The notes: a model not told the origin generated them from the sequence alone. Positions 23,029-34,539 are shown, counted from the first letter of the stretch. The stretch is 64,000 nucleotides of DNA from Siphonodentalium dalli (GCA_032622095.1 CP136064.1:215094205-215158204); one strand, 5' to 3'. Numbers and translations: made by a program.

Positions 23029-23032
23029 TTAA

Positions 23033-24002
23033 GTAGCTGAAAAATACAGTTTGGTACAAACATAATAGATTCCTGAACCTGGGTAATGAATTACTCAAAA
23101 CCATGTGACTGAAAACAGTCAATTCATCGGTCAACGAACCTGAGCAGCAAAACTAAATTGTCATAAATAGAGGTTATTGAGTAATTCGGTACCAAATGCA
23201 GGAAAGTAGTGTAGTTATGGTTTCCAGGTTAGCTGAAATTTGTATTTTTGAGCCCTGGTTGGCCTGAAATAAATTGTGTGGAAATTAGAACACATGACAA
23301 AGAAAGCCTGGCACCACCCCTGCAGAGAAAGTAATTTTGGTTGGTGATAATTCAACAAAACGCATAAATAAAACCAGGAAGTTCTAACACCAATTTTTTG
23401 TCACGAAGTAAGAATTTATTTCAGGATATAGATCGTATCTATATGCTCTCATGGCCATGTACAATTCATGCAGTAAGATAAGAACACACTATTCTACCTA
23501 TAGTTAAGTGACGTTTCTGTCCCTGACTGGAGAGCACAACTTTATATTGTGCTATAATGTATTCCATTACTGTGATTATACCAATTATATTCTACATTAT
23601 ATCATATCAAGGTAGGTGTGTGTAGGGATGTGGCTATTGGCTAATGGTTCTCTTGGGGGCCCAGGGGGTCCATCTCATAATTTTCAGCTGCACCCCCCCC
23701 CCCCCCCCCCAACCCCAGCTAGAAATTTTAAAGTCCAGGAAAATCCATTTGCAACCCAACTGGTACGGTGGTACCTCAAGTGCCCAACTGGTGAAATCGG
23801 GATTTCCAGTCTTACACCCCTATGGTTAGGAATTTTCCAACTAATGTTGTCTCAGGTATGAAATCCAACAGTTGAACATTTTTGGCTTAAACCCTGTTGC
23901 CATGTTCCTTGGTGTTTGAACAAGATTTTCAAAGGAGATTAGAACTGTGTTTATCGATGGTGTTGACTGAGCATGTAGAACAATTTCATTTGAGAATACC
24001 TT
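23033..24002. other. Intergenic stretch, nothing recognised
   Basis: Contains a poly-C tract at 23693-23710 beside CCAACTGG repeats. No supported exon. Confidence 0.4.
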
Positions 24003-24261
24003 CAGTGGCAATATCATACGACTTCCCCGTCGAGAAAATTGTCGCCCAATGTTTTGAGTTTTTCAAAGAAATGTAACTCTAACATATATAATACTCAAAT
24101 GTTTACAACTGGGTTGTTTCAGCAACCAGGCTATATCCATATTTCCCAAGAACGATAATCCGAGAAGTTGCGATTGACCCGTTATTTAGTAAAAAATCAC
24201 ATTCTAACAAACTTCAGCCCAAAATGTTCTCGACGGGGAAGTCGCATGAGATTGCTGACTG
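24003..24261. mobile_element. MITE with CAGT ends
   Basis: CAGTGGCAATATCATACGAC and TTCCCCGTCGAGAA on the left match TTCTCGACGGGGAA and GTCGCATGAGATTGCTGACTG on the right. About 260 bp with ~35-bp inverted repeats. Non-coding. Confidence 0.75.
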
Positions 24262-24470
24262 CAAGGATTTATGAATGAACATATCACAGGAAAGATCTGC
24301 AAAACTTACTATGAAGAGTGGTTCAGCCTCAAAGTCCCTGAGAGTCTCCCCAAATTATTGATGTATAAAATTAACCCTAAATTTCTGTACTAAATACTGA
24401 TTGACAAGTAGTTTCCTTAAGAAATGTTCACATAAGTTCACTAATGAATAGAAATCCTTCTGCACTTGTT

Positions 24471-26845
24471 AGCTCAACTTACTTTGTAAGTTTGAGCTAT
24501 TGCCATGGTTTGGCGTCCGTCGTCCGTGTGTGCGTGTATGCATGTGTGCGTGTGTCCTTCAACAATTTCCTTTGGCGCGGGCTACAGGTCGTACCTTTGG
24601 TCTGATCTTTATGATATTTGTCATGAATGTTGACATGTAGATGGGAACGAGTCATTTTGGGGTCATCCGGCAAAAAAACATGGCCGCCAGTGGCCATCTT
24701 GGATTTCAAATTTCAATCCATTGGCGCGGGCTACAGGTCGTACTGCTTATCTGATCATCATAAAATTTGCCATGGATGTTAACATTTACATGTAGATGGG
24801 AACGAGTCATTTTGGGGTCATTTGGCCAAAAAACATGGCCGCCAGCAGCCATCTTGGATTTTACTCTTTGCATGGCTAAATCCTTTGGCGCGGGCTACAG
24901 GTCATAGCTTTGGTCAGATCTTAATGAAATTTGTCATGGATGTTAACAGTGACATGTAGATGGGAACGAGTCGTTTTGGGGTCATTCGGCCAAAAAACAT
25001 GGCCGCCAGCAGCCATCTTGGATTTTACTCTTTGCATGACTAAATCCTTTGGCGCGGGCTACAGGTCATAGCTTTGGTCAGATCTTAATGAAATTTGTCA
25101 TGGATGTTAAAAATGACATGTAGATGGGAACGAGTCATTTTGGGGTCATTCGACAAATAAACATGGCCACAGTGGCCATGTTGGATTTCAAAATTCAATC
25201 CATTGGCGCGGGCTACAGGTCGTACTGCTTATCTGATCATCATAAAATTTGTCATGGATGTTAACATTTACATGTAGATGGGAACGAGTCATTTTGGGGT
25301 CATTTGGCCAAAAAACATGGCCGCCAGCAACCATCTTGGATTTTACTCTTTGCATGACTAAATCCTTTGGCGCGGGCTACAGGTCGTAGTTTTGGTCGGA
25401 ACTTCATGAAATTTGTCATGGATGTTAACAATGACATGTAGATGGGAACGAGTGATTTTTGGGTCATTTGTCTAAAAAACATGGCCGCCAGCAGCCATCT
25501 TGGATTTTACTCTTTGCATGACTAAATCCTTTGGCGTGGGATACAGGTCATACCTTTGATCTGATCTTTATGAAATTTGTCACGAATGTTGAAATTGACA
25601 TGTAGATGGGAACGAGTCATTTTGGGGTCATCTGGCCAAAAAACATGGCCGCTGGTGGCCATCTTGGATTTCAAAATTCAATCCATTGGCGCGGGCTACA
25701 GGTCGTGCTGTTCGTCTGATCATCATGAAATTTGTCATGGATGTTAATATTGACATGTAGATGGGAACAAGTGATTTTGGGGTCGTTCAGCCAAAAAACA
25801 TGGCCGCCAGCAGCCATCTTGGATTTTACTCTTTGTATGACTAAATTCTTTGGCGCGGGCTACAGGTTGTAGCTTTGGTCAGAACTGCATGAAATTTGTC
25901 ATGGATGTTAACAATGACATGTAGATGGGAACGAGTGATTTTGGGGTCGTTCGACCAAAAAACATGGCCGTCAGCAGCCATCTTGGATTTTACTCTTTGC
26001 ATGACTAAATTCTTTGGCACGGGCTACAGGTTGTAGCTTTTGTCAGATTTGTCATGGATGTTAACATTTACATGTAGATGGGAACGAGTCATTTTGGGGT
26101 CATTTGGCCAAAAAACATGGCCGCCAGCAGCCATCTTGGATTTTACTCTTTGCATGACTAAATTCTTTGGCGGGGGCTACAGGTTGTAGCTTTTGTCAGA
26201 ACTTCATGAAATTTGTCATGGATGTTAACAATGATATGTAGATGGGAACGAGTGATTTTGGGGACGTTCGGCCAAAAAACATGGCCACCAGCAGCCATCT
26301 TGGATTTTACTCTTTGCATGACTAAATCCATTGGCACAGGCTACAGGTCGTACCTTTGATCGGATCATTATGAGATTTGTAAAGGCTGTAGATGGGAACA
26401 GGTCATTTTGGGGTAATTCGGAAAAAACATGGCTGCCGGTGGCCATTTTAGAATTTACTCTTTGCATGACTAAATCCTTTGGTCCGGGCTACAGGTCGTA
26501 GCTTTGGTCGGAACTTCATGAAATTTGTCATGGATGTTAACAATGACATGTAGATGGGAAACGAGTCATTTTGGGGCATTTCGGAAAAAAACATGGCTGC
26601 CGCGGTGGCCATTTTAGAATTTACTCTTTGCATCAATAAATCCTTTGGCACACCATAATCACCACATCCCTGATCCGATCATTATGAAACCTGTCATGAA
26701 TGTTGATATTGACATGTACATATAGTCTTACTTAGACATTTCAATTAGCACCTTTCCTATTCCTCCATTTACTCACAGTCAACCATTAAATTATTCCCCT
26801 ACCTAAGTTGAGCTACAGTGTCATTGACACTTTCATATTATCTTT
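24471..26845. repeat. Tandem array of ~160-bp units, 'GGCGCGGGCTACAGGTCGTA'
   Basis: About 13-14 units, each with GGCGCGGGCTACAGGTCGTA, TGAAATTTGTCATGGATGTT, ACATGTAGATGGGAACGAG, TCATTTTGGGGTCATT, ACATGGCCGCC and GCCATCTTGGATTTTACTC. Bounded on the left by GTTAGCTCAACTTAC and on the right by GAGCTACAGTGTCATTGACA. The unit length is not a multiple of three, so the frames seen in it are not a repeat protein. The same array is at 62856-64000 in reverse orientation, and three degraded units are at 30505-31045. Confidence 0.85.
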
Positions 26846-27022
26846 TTGTCTGTCTGCCGTCGGCTTACATTTCCTGAACACCCCTCCTGATAGACAGTTC
26901 CAATGTAAACTTTTGTAACTTAATGGGAGAGTCCATTTAGTGGAGAAAGGGTAATTAATATATTTGAAGGTGTATGTCACAGTATGAGATGTTTATTGCT
27001 TCATCATTCTGTCCAGCATTAA

Positions 27023-27245
27023 AGATCCTGTTCCAGTGCATTCTCTTATATATGCGAGTCTACCGTAGAGAGCCTCACATATATAAGAGAATGCACTGGC
27101 TTACAAGGTCAAAGTAAATACTGTTAGGCCAATGTATTCTCTTATATATGCAAGGCTCCCTATGCCATGGGAGATTCGCATATATAAGAGTATGCATTGG
27201 CACAGGGTTTTCGCAAAATTTCAGGAAGCTCCAGTCATGGAAGGG
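27023..27245. mobile_element. TTAA-flanked MITE, family 'GCACTGGCTTACAAG'
   Basis: TTAA at 27019 and 27246. Same interior and right end (CAGGAAGCTCCAGTCATGGA) as 22824-23028. Confidence 0.75.
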
Positions 27246-27514
27246 TTAATAGGGAGTCTTTTAGATATCTACAGGCATGGAAGCATCTGAGAGCAAGTGG
27301 GAATTTTCTACGAGAAATGGCAATTATCATTCAGATTCAGAGGTTGGGTATATATGTTAAAAATAAGAAAATACTGGTATATTAGTATGATGAAGTTCAC
27401 ATGCCTGTACACACCAGCATTCTATATTTATATATAGTTTCAATAATTGTTTCTGTTTGGTTAGTCATCTACTCAATACAATACGAGGTTGAATTATTGT
27501 TTTAGTACTGGTTG

Positions 27515-28160
27515 TTTTTATACCCCCATCCCAAAAGATTGAGGGTATACTGGATTACATGCATCCGTCCGCTCATATATCTCAACCATGGGTTATCAGA
27601 TATCGATGACATTTGGTATGCAGGTTTGGCATCAGGATGGCTTTCCAATGAGGGTTCATTGTCTTTGATCACTTTTCCCCTTCACTTTTCCCCTTCAAGT
27701 GTTATCCTGCTTTGTTTATCTGAAAATGTTGGATTTCTGTCCGTCCGCTCATATATCTCAATAATGGGTTAACGGATCTCGATGAAATTTGGTTCATTGA
27801 TGTTGTTCACATTTTCCGTTCAAGAGTTATCCCTCTTTGTTTATCAGAAAAGTTGGATTTCTGTCCGTCTGCTCTTATATCTCAACAAAGGGTTATCGGA
27901 TCTCGATGAGATTTGGTATGTAGGTTTGGCATCAGGCGGGCTTTCAAAATAGGGTTCATTGACATTGTTCACATTTCTGTTCAATAGTTATATCTCTTTC
28001 TTCATCTGAAAATGTTGGATTTCCATCCGTTGTTCATTAGAATTGTCAAGTAATTTGTTTGTTCATCACATTGTTTTTCACAATTTAGTTTCAGACCTAC
28101 CCATATTTCAATTTTCACCATCAGGGGTATCCCAGCATCCGTGGTGCAGCCTCTTGTTTT
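27515..28160. repeat. Tandem repeat starting 'TATACCCCCATCCC'
   Basis: Four diverged units of 120-140 bp with GTCCGCTCATATATCTCAA, GGGTTATCGGATCTCGATGA and GTTATCC...TTTGTTTATC. Related to 6720-7065. The opening GTATACTGGATTACATGCAT also occurs at 6711. Confidence 0.65.
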
Positions 28161-28242
28161 AGTTGGATTTCACTCTAGATTCGTTCATATGTGTGAATTA
28201 CCACGCAGGCTGAATTAACATAATCAATGGAAAAATAGCGTT

Positions 28243-28835
28243 ATGTGTGTAATAAATACAAAGAACAACACAAGTGTTAATGGGTTTGTTGATATGGCAC
28301 GAGTGCTAGCAAGGAAGGATAGAATGAAAGACATAGCCTCGAGTTCAATCCTTCTGCGATGGCACAGTGACAATGGTGTTAATGGGTTTGTTGATATGGT
28401 ACAAGTGCTAGCACAGAAAGATAGAATGAAAGGCATAGCCTCGAGTTTTATCCCTACACGATGGCACAAGTGACATAGGTGTTACGGGTTTGTTGATGTG
28501 GCACAAGTGCTAGCGTGGAAGGATAGAACAAAAGGTGTAGCCTCGAGTTCTATCCTTCCATGATGGCACAAGTGACATAGGTGTTACAGGTTTGTTGATA
28601 TGGCACGAGTGCTATAAGCACGGAAGGATAGAACGAGAGACGTAGCCTCGAGTTCTATTCTTCAGCGATGACACAAGATTTAGTGACATAGGTGTTAATG
28701 GGTTTGTTGATAAGGCACAATTAAGTGCTAGCGAGATAGGATAAACTGATAGACGTAGCCTCGAGTTCTAACCTTCCGCAATGGCACAAGTGCCATATCG
28801 ACAAACCAATTAACATGTTTCATTCTGTTTTTATT
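28243..28835. repeat. Minisatellite, ~103-bp unit, five copies
   Basis: Units repeat GTTAATGGGTTTGTTGATAT, GGCACGAGTGCTAGC, AAGGATAGAA and AGCCTCGAGTTC. The last ~35 bp (TGCCATATCGACAAACCAAT) is an inverted copy of the unit start. Both strands stay open for ~80 codons because of the repetition. Confidence 0.8.
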
Positions 28836-29009
28836 ACACGCACCTGTTCTAGATCTGTGAAAAAACTTACTATCAAGGTTTATTGAGGCATATACAGGGC
28901 TTGTATGGTCATGTATAATGATGCTTTTATTTTATAGTTCCTGTTTCATGGTTGAGAGGATGTCCTTTGCGTCATCTTGATGTCAACGTAATGCGTATGT
29001 AACATAGGT

Positions 29010-29067
29010 ACAGTAATGCTCTAAGTAATCAACTTCTTAACCACAGCAGAATTATGGGTAACTTTTA
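29010..29067. mobile_element. Half copy of the CAGTAATGCCCTAA MITE
   Basis: ACAGTAATGCTCTAAGTAAT through CAGAATTATGGGTAACTTTT matches the left half of 36230-36424. It ends 25 bp upstream of the lectin exon at 29093, within the polypyrimidine/branch region. Confidence 0.7.
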
Positions 29068-29092
29068 TGTTTACAAAACGATTTCTGCACAG

Positions 29093-29184
29093 GTTCCTAT
29101 GCAGCGATATGTGATGGCTTCGTGTTAAATGGGCATAACTGCTACAGAATAGAGAGGGTGGGGCTCACATGGGTGGAGGCAAAG
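29093..29184 (+). CDS. C-type lectin gene 2, first CTLD exon
   Basis: A 92-nt exon with a tctgcacag acceptor and gtgagt donor, phase 1 in and phase 0 out. It encodes SYAAICDGFVLNGHNCYRIE and then RVGLTWVEAK. It has the first two cysteines of a long-form C-type lectin domain (ICDG and NCY, ten residues apart) and the TW-EA motif of the first helix. Joined to 30188-30275, 35974-36199 and 40063-40087 it gives a complete domain with six cysteines and a short tail. The exon carrying the start codon and signal peptide is not found in the 9 kb upstream. The 3' end of this exon is part of a tandem repeat that copies the splice donor (29160-29385). Confidence 0.85.
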
Positions 29185-29385
29185 GTGAGTCCTAAATATA
29201 TAGGTTGAGGCTGACATGTGTGGATGCAAAGGTGGGTCCAGTATAAATAGGTCATGGCTCACATGGGTGGAGGCAAAGGTGAGTCCAGAATAGATGGGTC
29301 AGGTCTCACATGGGTGGATCATGTTTAAAGTTAATCCATAATAGATAGGTTGGGGCTCACATGGGTGTTGGAAAAGGTGAGCCCA
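29160..29385 (+). repeat. 47-bp tandem repeat spanning an exon end and its splice donor
   Basis: The segment GGGGCTCACATGGGTGGAGG-CAAAG-GTGAGTCC recurs about every 47 bp, with potential donors at 29185 (gtgagt), 29232 (gtgggt), 29279 (gtgagt) and 29375 (gtgagc). The fourth copy, near 29330, has lost its GT. Confidence 0.85.
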
Positions 29386-29492
29386 ACCTAGCTGTTTATA
29401 AATGTGAAGGTCCTTGATAAAGACAACATCTTTGTATTGTTGTGATAAGAAAGAACAGCTAGTTATGGGAACTATAACTTATGACATGTTAA

Positions 29493-29927
29493 AGATGCAT
29501 TTATAATCCAAATTAGCGCTCCTAAATGACTATTTCTTTGACTTCGGGGGTAAAAATTATTTGATTTGAGTTGAGGAACCCACTCTTCAAAACTGATAGT
29601 GATCAAGTATCGATTTTTGAAATCTTTTTTTTCACCACTGGTACATTTTGGCAGCCTGGCAAAAAGTCAATGAGAAGAGGTTCTCATACCAAATTGCAGA
29701 TGAAGATGGATAACTCTAAAATCAAGTGGCTTTTGATTTTAGATATTTGACAATCGGGCCAAATTTCATTGAACAAAATGTTGATAAATAACATCTTTTG
29801 GGCAATTTTATACTATAGTTGACTGTGGTTAGCATTATTTATGGGCAATTAATCGATTCTGATAACTGAAGCGGCATTTACAAAAAAAATTGTTGATATG
29901 GGGACAATCAAATCAGATTGAGTACCT
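29493..29927. mobile_element. TTAA-target element, family 'AGGTACTCAATC'
   Basis: TTAA at 29489 and 29928. Right end GATTGAGTACCT. Interior matches 60617-61096 and 3377-3822 (ATTTCTTTGACTTCGGGGGT, GATAACTCTAAAATCAAGTG). Confidence 0.75.
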
Positions 29928-30187
29928 TTAAAACCAGTATGTCCATCATTTTCTTCTGTATTATTCAATAATTATTATGATAGTCTAATCAAATTAATGA
30001 CCAAAGAAATCATTCACAACATAAACTTTTTTGGCTGAAGAATCAATGGATTCGTGATAATTTCTATAACTTTCTATAACATATGCCTGTCCAAGACAAA
30101 TAAAGTCCATATATAACTAGCACTATGCAATCACCAAGTTTAATTTGAAGCTTGAAGATTTAGCTTGATGTTCTCTATTAATTTCAG

Positions 30188-30275
30188 GAACACTGTGAAT
30201 TATTGCATGCTGATTTGCTCGTTATCGACAGCCTGCATGAACAGGACTACATCCACGGCTACCTGAGCAATCTCG
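30188..30275 (+). CDS. C-type lectin gene 2, middle CTLD exon
   Basis: An 88-nt exon with the same length, boundaries and phases as 1574-1661. It encodes EHCELLHADLLVIDSLHEQD and then YIHGYLSNL. Here the conserved cysteine reads HC. Acceptor atttcag, donor gtatgc. It joins in frame to WVEAK upstream and GLGNSYLW downstream. Confidence 0.87.
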
Positions 30276-30504
30276 GTATGCTAGTTCAATAACAAGATAG
30301 CCAATGATTGTTGATATACACAAAACTGAAGATACTGAGAAAGACTGATATAAAATTATAAATATATGTTCATTGATCATGCCAATTGAAAATTAAAAAT
30401 TATAAATCAACCCCACAATGGATTAAACAATGTGAAGCGCTAACATCTGTGATCTGATATGATAATAATATGATTGATAATTGAAAATTAATTGATTCGG
30501 CCAT

Positions 30505-31045
30505 AAAACATGGCTGCCAGCAGCCATCTTGGATTTTACTCTTTGCATGACTAAATTATTTGCATGGGCTGCAGGTCGTACCTTTGGTCAGATCATTATG
30601 CAATTTGTCTTGGCTGTTGACATTGACATGGAGATGGGAAAGAGTCACATTGGAGTCATTCAGCAAAAAACATGGCTGCCAGCAGCGATCTTGGATTTAA
30701 AAATTCAATCCATTAGCTCAGGCTACAGGACGCAGTGGGTCTGATCATCATGAAATTTGTCGTGGATGTTAATACAGTCTTATTAAAACTAGACCTAATT
30801 TTCATTACTTTCAACTTGGGGGATGTTAATATTGACATGTAGATAGGAACAAGTCATTTTTGGGTCATTCGGCCATAAAACCTGGCAGCCATCTTGGATT
30901 TTACTCTTTAATTTTGTAGGACTAAATCCTTTTATAACATGGGCTACAGGTTTACATTGACATGTAGAGGGAACGTGTCATTTTGGGGTCATTCGGCAAA
31001 AAAATATGGCTGCTAGTGGCCATCTTGGATTTCAAAATTAATTTC
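30505..31045. repeat. Degraded units of the 'ATGGCCGCC' array
   Basis: Three to four diverged units (AAACATGGCTGCCAGCAGCC, TGACATGTAGATAGGAAC) in the same orientation as 24471-26845, inside the gene 2 intron. Absent from unit 1. Confidence 0.75.
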
Positions 31046-31485
31046 ATCATCCATTCATTGTTCATCACAATTTTTTTATTTTCTGCTGTGTGTTTCCTCA
31101 CAGCATTCCAAAAGAAGGAGCAATGGTTGCACAAGTGAAGGTTTGTACTATTTGTCGCAAAATCTGGTCAGTTTATCATCAGAATTTTAAATGTTATATT
31201 GCGAAATTACTTGGCATTTGTCAGTTGGTGCAGAAAATACTTCATTTCCACAGGATTTTCCCAAACTAATTGTCATAGCGAACTTTGTCACTTTGGAAAT
31301 ATGGAGCCCGTAACATCCATTGGGGGATGCTAACATAAGCTATAAAGCAAATCCTGTGAAGTTCCTGCTCTCTATTAATGGCTGTGATTCTTTGCATCTT
31401 AAAGATACAGGCGGCCTTCCCTGTGGGTACAGGTTTTTAAATAGTCACATCCACTAAAACCGCCATTAACATAAAGAATCTACTA

Positions 31486-32195
31486 TATATTTTGAGAACT
31501 ACGTATATAAATATGTGTATATTTGTCCTCTATAGACTCTAAAACGGCTGGCTCGATGGAGTCCAAACTTTCAATCTATGGGTAAAAACCCACGGGAATG
31601 GTCATAGCGGCGTTTTGGAGAAGCTCCGACCACCCGTTCTTCACTCTCAATCATCAAAATCACCATCAACGGCACGGCGGGGGTTGATCGGGTTGATAGT
31701 TAAAGAGCGTTCCTATCCACAGTGTAGTTGATAAAGAGCGTATGTGCGTAATGTGATTCTGACGTCTGTACACGGGCGTCAGCGTCGGTGAGCGTGTTGT
31801 GTGATTCTTCAATCTTCACCTTGAAACGGGTACCCACAAATGATATATATATGTGTGTGTCCTTTATAGACTCGAACCGATTGAGCTCATGGGCGGGTTA
31901 AATTGTGACCCCGACCTGACCTTGACCTTCAAAATTATCAATTCAATGTCAAATCGGGTAAAACTGGCAGATTTCGATCTACTATATATTTTGAGAACTA
32001 CGTAAATATATGTGTATATTTGTCCTCTATAGACTCGAAAACGGCTGGACCGATTGGGCTCAAACTTCCCATCTAATGGTAAAAACCCACGGGAATGGTC
32101 GTCTCGGCGTTTTGGAGAAGCACCGTTCTTCACTCCCAGTCACAAAAAATGGCACTGTGGGATTAATCGCGTTGATAGTTAAAGAGCGTTTAAAT
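31486..32195. repeat. Direct repeat, two ~210-bp copies
   Basis: TTTTGAGAACTACGTA, TTTGTCCTCTATAGACTC, GGTAAAAACCCACGGGAATG and GATAGTTAAAGAGCGTT occur at ~31490-31710 and again at ~31985-32190. A partial third copy lies at 31840-31900. Confidence 0.75.
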
Positions 32196-33396
32196 ATTGT
32201 TAATTGTTTCTTAAGGTCTTATTTTTCTTCATGTCCATGTAAATTTTACATATCTCTTCACTAATCTTTCTGTATTGATTAAGAGGCATGAAATAAGACA
32301 TTTTAGCCAGAGGGATAATAAAGTTAGCTTATGTCACTAATTATTGGAATGTTGTAACATTTTTTATAGCAATTTTATTTTACGATACTTTCAAGTAAAT
32401 TAGTTATAACATTATGCCAATGATTTTGGTAGAATTTGTTTTCTTGTTGTTGTTTACATTGATGTTGTTGTTGTTGTAAGTTTTTTCTCGAAGAGACAGG
32501 GCACCTTTAACTTTAAGAATTTTGTCAGTCTTGTTTGTTCAATTTACATGAAAATATTATCATCACTGTTTTCAATATCTATTCCTCAGAAAGGGCGATG
32601 CTATTTATTTTCAAGCCAAGATATATGACCTTTGGCTATATCTTATGGGAGGCCAAATTCACATTTAATAATGAATTGTGCTTAAGCGCCGAGCTCGGGG
32701 TCGTGTATAGGTAACAGGCGGGCATACGTACTTGTGACATCACACATAATTTACAGTATACCGTGTGAAATTTTGACCGAACCAATTTTTCGTGAAAAAA
32801 TCACGTGACTTCCGGCAGTGGTTTCACAAAATCGCGGAATCGGCAACTTCCGATATGTGGCAATGGACAACTGAAGTATTTATTTATTTATAAACAGTAA
32901 GTTGTTATGAATATGTCCTGCAAAGGTTCATATTAGATTAGTTTCATTTGTTAGCTAACTGAATGCAGTTACGGAGTCATGACGTCAAAATGTCATTTGT
33001 CTTTGCGGGCCAGAATCCAGACATGACTGAACGTGTCATGTCGTCTTCGCTTAATCGCAATATAGAGATAGGCTATATTAAGGCTATATTAAGGCATATG
33101 TAATTATCAAAGTCCACTGGCATCCAATTCGATCTACATTATTAATCAAGCATTCACCTCGCTGACATCCGTATAGGCCTAATATATGCATATACTGAGC
33201 ACTATCCTTCGCATTGTCCGTCTTGTTACTATTATGCCGGGGTCGTCGTTTTTATGCCTTGCATATTATCATATTATTAGGGACCATTATATGACGCTAT
33301 ATAGAGCGAGCTACATGGTGTAAATTTTAACCCTTTGTAATTGTAACTAAGTGATCTTTTCGGAAAATATAAATTTCTGTACATTTCAGGATTAAT
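32196..33396. other. Intron sequence, nothing recognised
   Basis: AT-rich to ~32660. 32690-33060 is more balanced in composition, with no supported exon or inverted repeat. Confidence 0.4.
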
Positions 33397-33722
33397 TTTT
33401 GAATTGCGCTTCAGCACAATTGAATTGAGCTGAAGTGCAATTAATTTTCCATCTATGGCTAAACCCCCCAGTTAATTAATTAATAAATCCAATAGAAAAT
33501 TAATTGCGCTGAAGCGCAATTGAATTTCACTGAAGCGCAATTATTTTCCCCGTATATGGGCACCCCCAGTTAATTAATGAATAAATCCAATAGAAAATTA
33601 TCAAATCAGGGGTGTAAGCTTGTAACAATAATTGCGCTGAAGCGCAATTTTCAGCGCAATTGATATGAATCAAGCTGGATTGCGCTGAAGCGCAATTGAA
33701 TTGCGCTGAAGTGCAATTATTA
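33397..33722. repeat. Cluster of short palindromes, AATTGCGCTGAAGCGCAATT
   Basis: About eight exact or near copies of a 20-bp palindrome with 9-bp arms lie within 325 bp. A ~95-bp direct repeat that includes CCCAGTTAATTAAT and AAATCCAATAGAAAATTA also runs through it. Confidence 0.85.
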
Positions 33723-33777
33723 ATAAATGTGAATTTGGCCACCCACAGACCAGTGACTATAATTTCAGGATAGCACT

Positions 33778-33895
33778 ATGAAAATCACTGTTCTAATGTT
33801 GTTTTTGACGATTTATGCTGCCAATGGCTCAGTACAGAATAGGAATCGTCCTAAAATATACTCTAGAAACTCGGCCGAGAACAAAATCACCAGAA
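33778..33895 (+). CDS. Possible signal-peptide exon inside the lectin intron
   Basis: An ATG opens a frame starting MKITVLMLFLTIYAANGSVQ, a typical secretory signal: basic n-region, ~12 hydrophobic residues and an A-A-N-G cleavage region. It is followed by a basic, Ser-rich stretch. It sits 9 bp after a possible acceptor (tataatttcag). If the donor at 33896 (gtagtt) were used, the exon would end in phase 1, which fits the start of the 35974 exon. That would give a secreted protein with only the C-terminal half of the lectin domain. It could equally be the first exon of another gene, or chance. Unit 1 has no counterpart. The frame runs on into shared intron sequence, which argues against the longer frame being coding. 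Confidence 0.35.
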
Positions 33896-34051
33896 GTAGT
33901 TCCCCCACAGTGAACAAGGGCAGCGATGTGCCAACAAGGGGATATGTGTTTATCACACCTCACCCAATTTTGGTCATAATTTTAAGCATTTGGAAATTTC
34001 ATGCCTGAATCAACAACAGACGGAAGTTTTTAGGCTATAAGATAAGCTTAA

Positions 34052-34527
34052 AGGCCCACTCAATTTTTTAACCCCCAGATCACATTATATAAAATATATG
34101 CCATATTATATACCATTTGAAAGGGTAAACTCCAAAATATTGTATTTTCAATTTATTCGATGTAATAAACTGTGAACGTGTTATTTTTATTGAGAAACTG
34201 GCGTCTGTTCTGCACAAAGTCAATTATTTTTAATGGAAGGGGAATAAATCTATATATTTCGATATAGAGTTATTCCCCTTCCATTGAAAATACATCTTTA
34301 GTTTGAATTTTGTTGTATTCTGGGAGCCAAGAGGAGGGAAATGAATTTATGATTTCAGCTATTTTTTATTACTCTGTGGGCACCTTATGAATTATTCTGT
34401 GGGCACCTTATGAGACACAGACGTTCCAAATGGTGATGAATTATAGTATTTTAATCATATTTTATGGTATAGAGTGTTATTAAAACTATAAAAAAAATAA
34501 TCGGTGACTCGAAAATTAAGTGGGTTT
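34052..34527. mobile_element. TTAA-target MITE, family 'AGGCCCACTTAA', with known empty site
   Basis: Between TTAA 34048-34051 and 34528-34531. Unit 1 has the unoccupied sequence AAGCTTAAATTATAATGA near 3890, whereas here AAGCTTAA-element-TTAAATTATTATGA is seen. 476 bp. Right-hand end slightly altered (GTGGGTTT). Confidence 0.9.
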
Positions 34528-34539
34528 TTAAATTATTAT

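Noticed and set aside
24471-26845. CRISPR-like or repeat-protein array
   Set aside because: The genome is eukaryotic, the units are ~160 bp without a repeat/spacer pattern, and the period is not a multiple of three.
28224-28473. Overlapping ~80-codon frames on both strands
   Set aside because: Both come from the 103-bp minisatellite; the mirrored open frames are a by-product of repetition.
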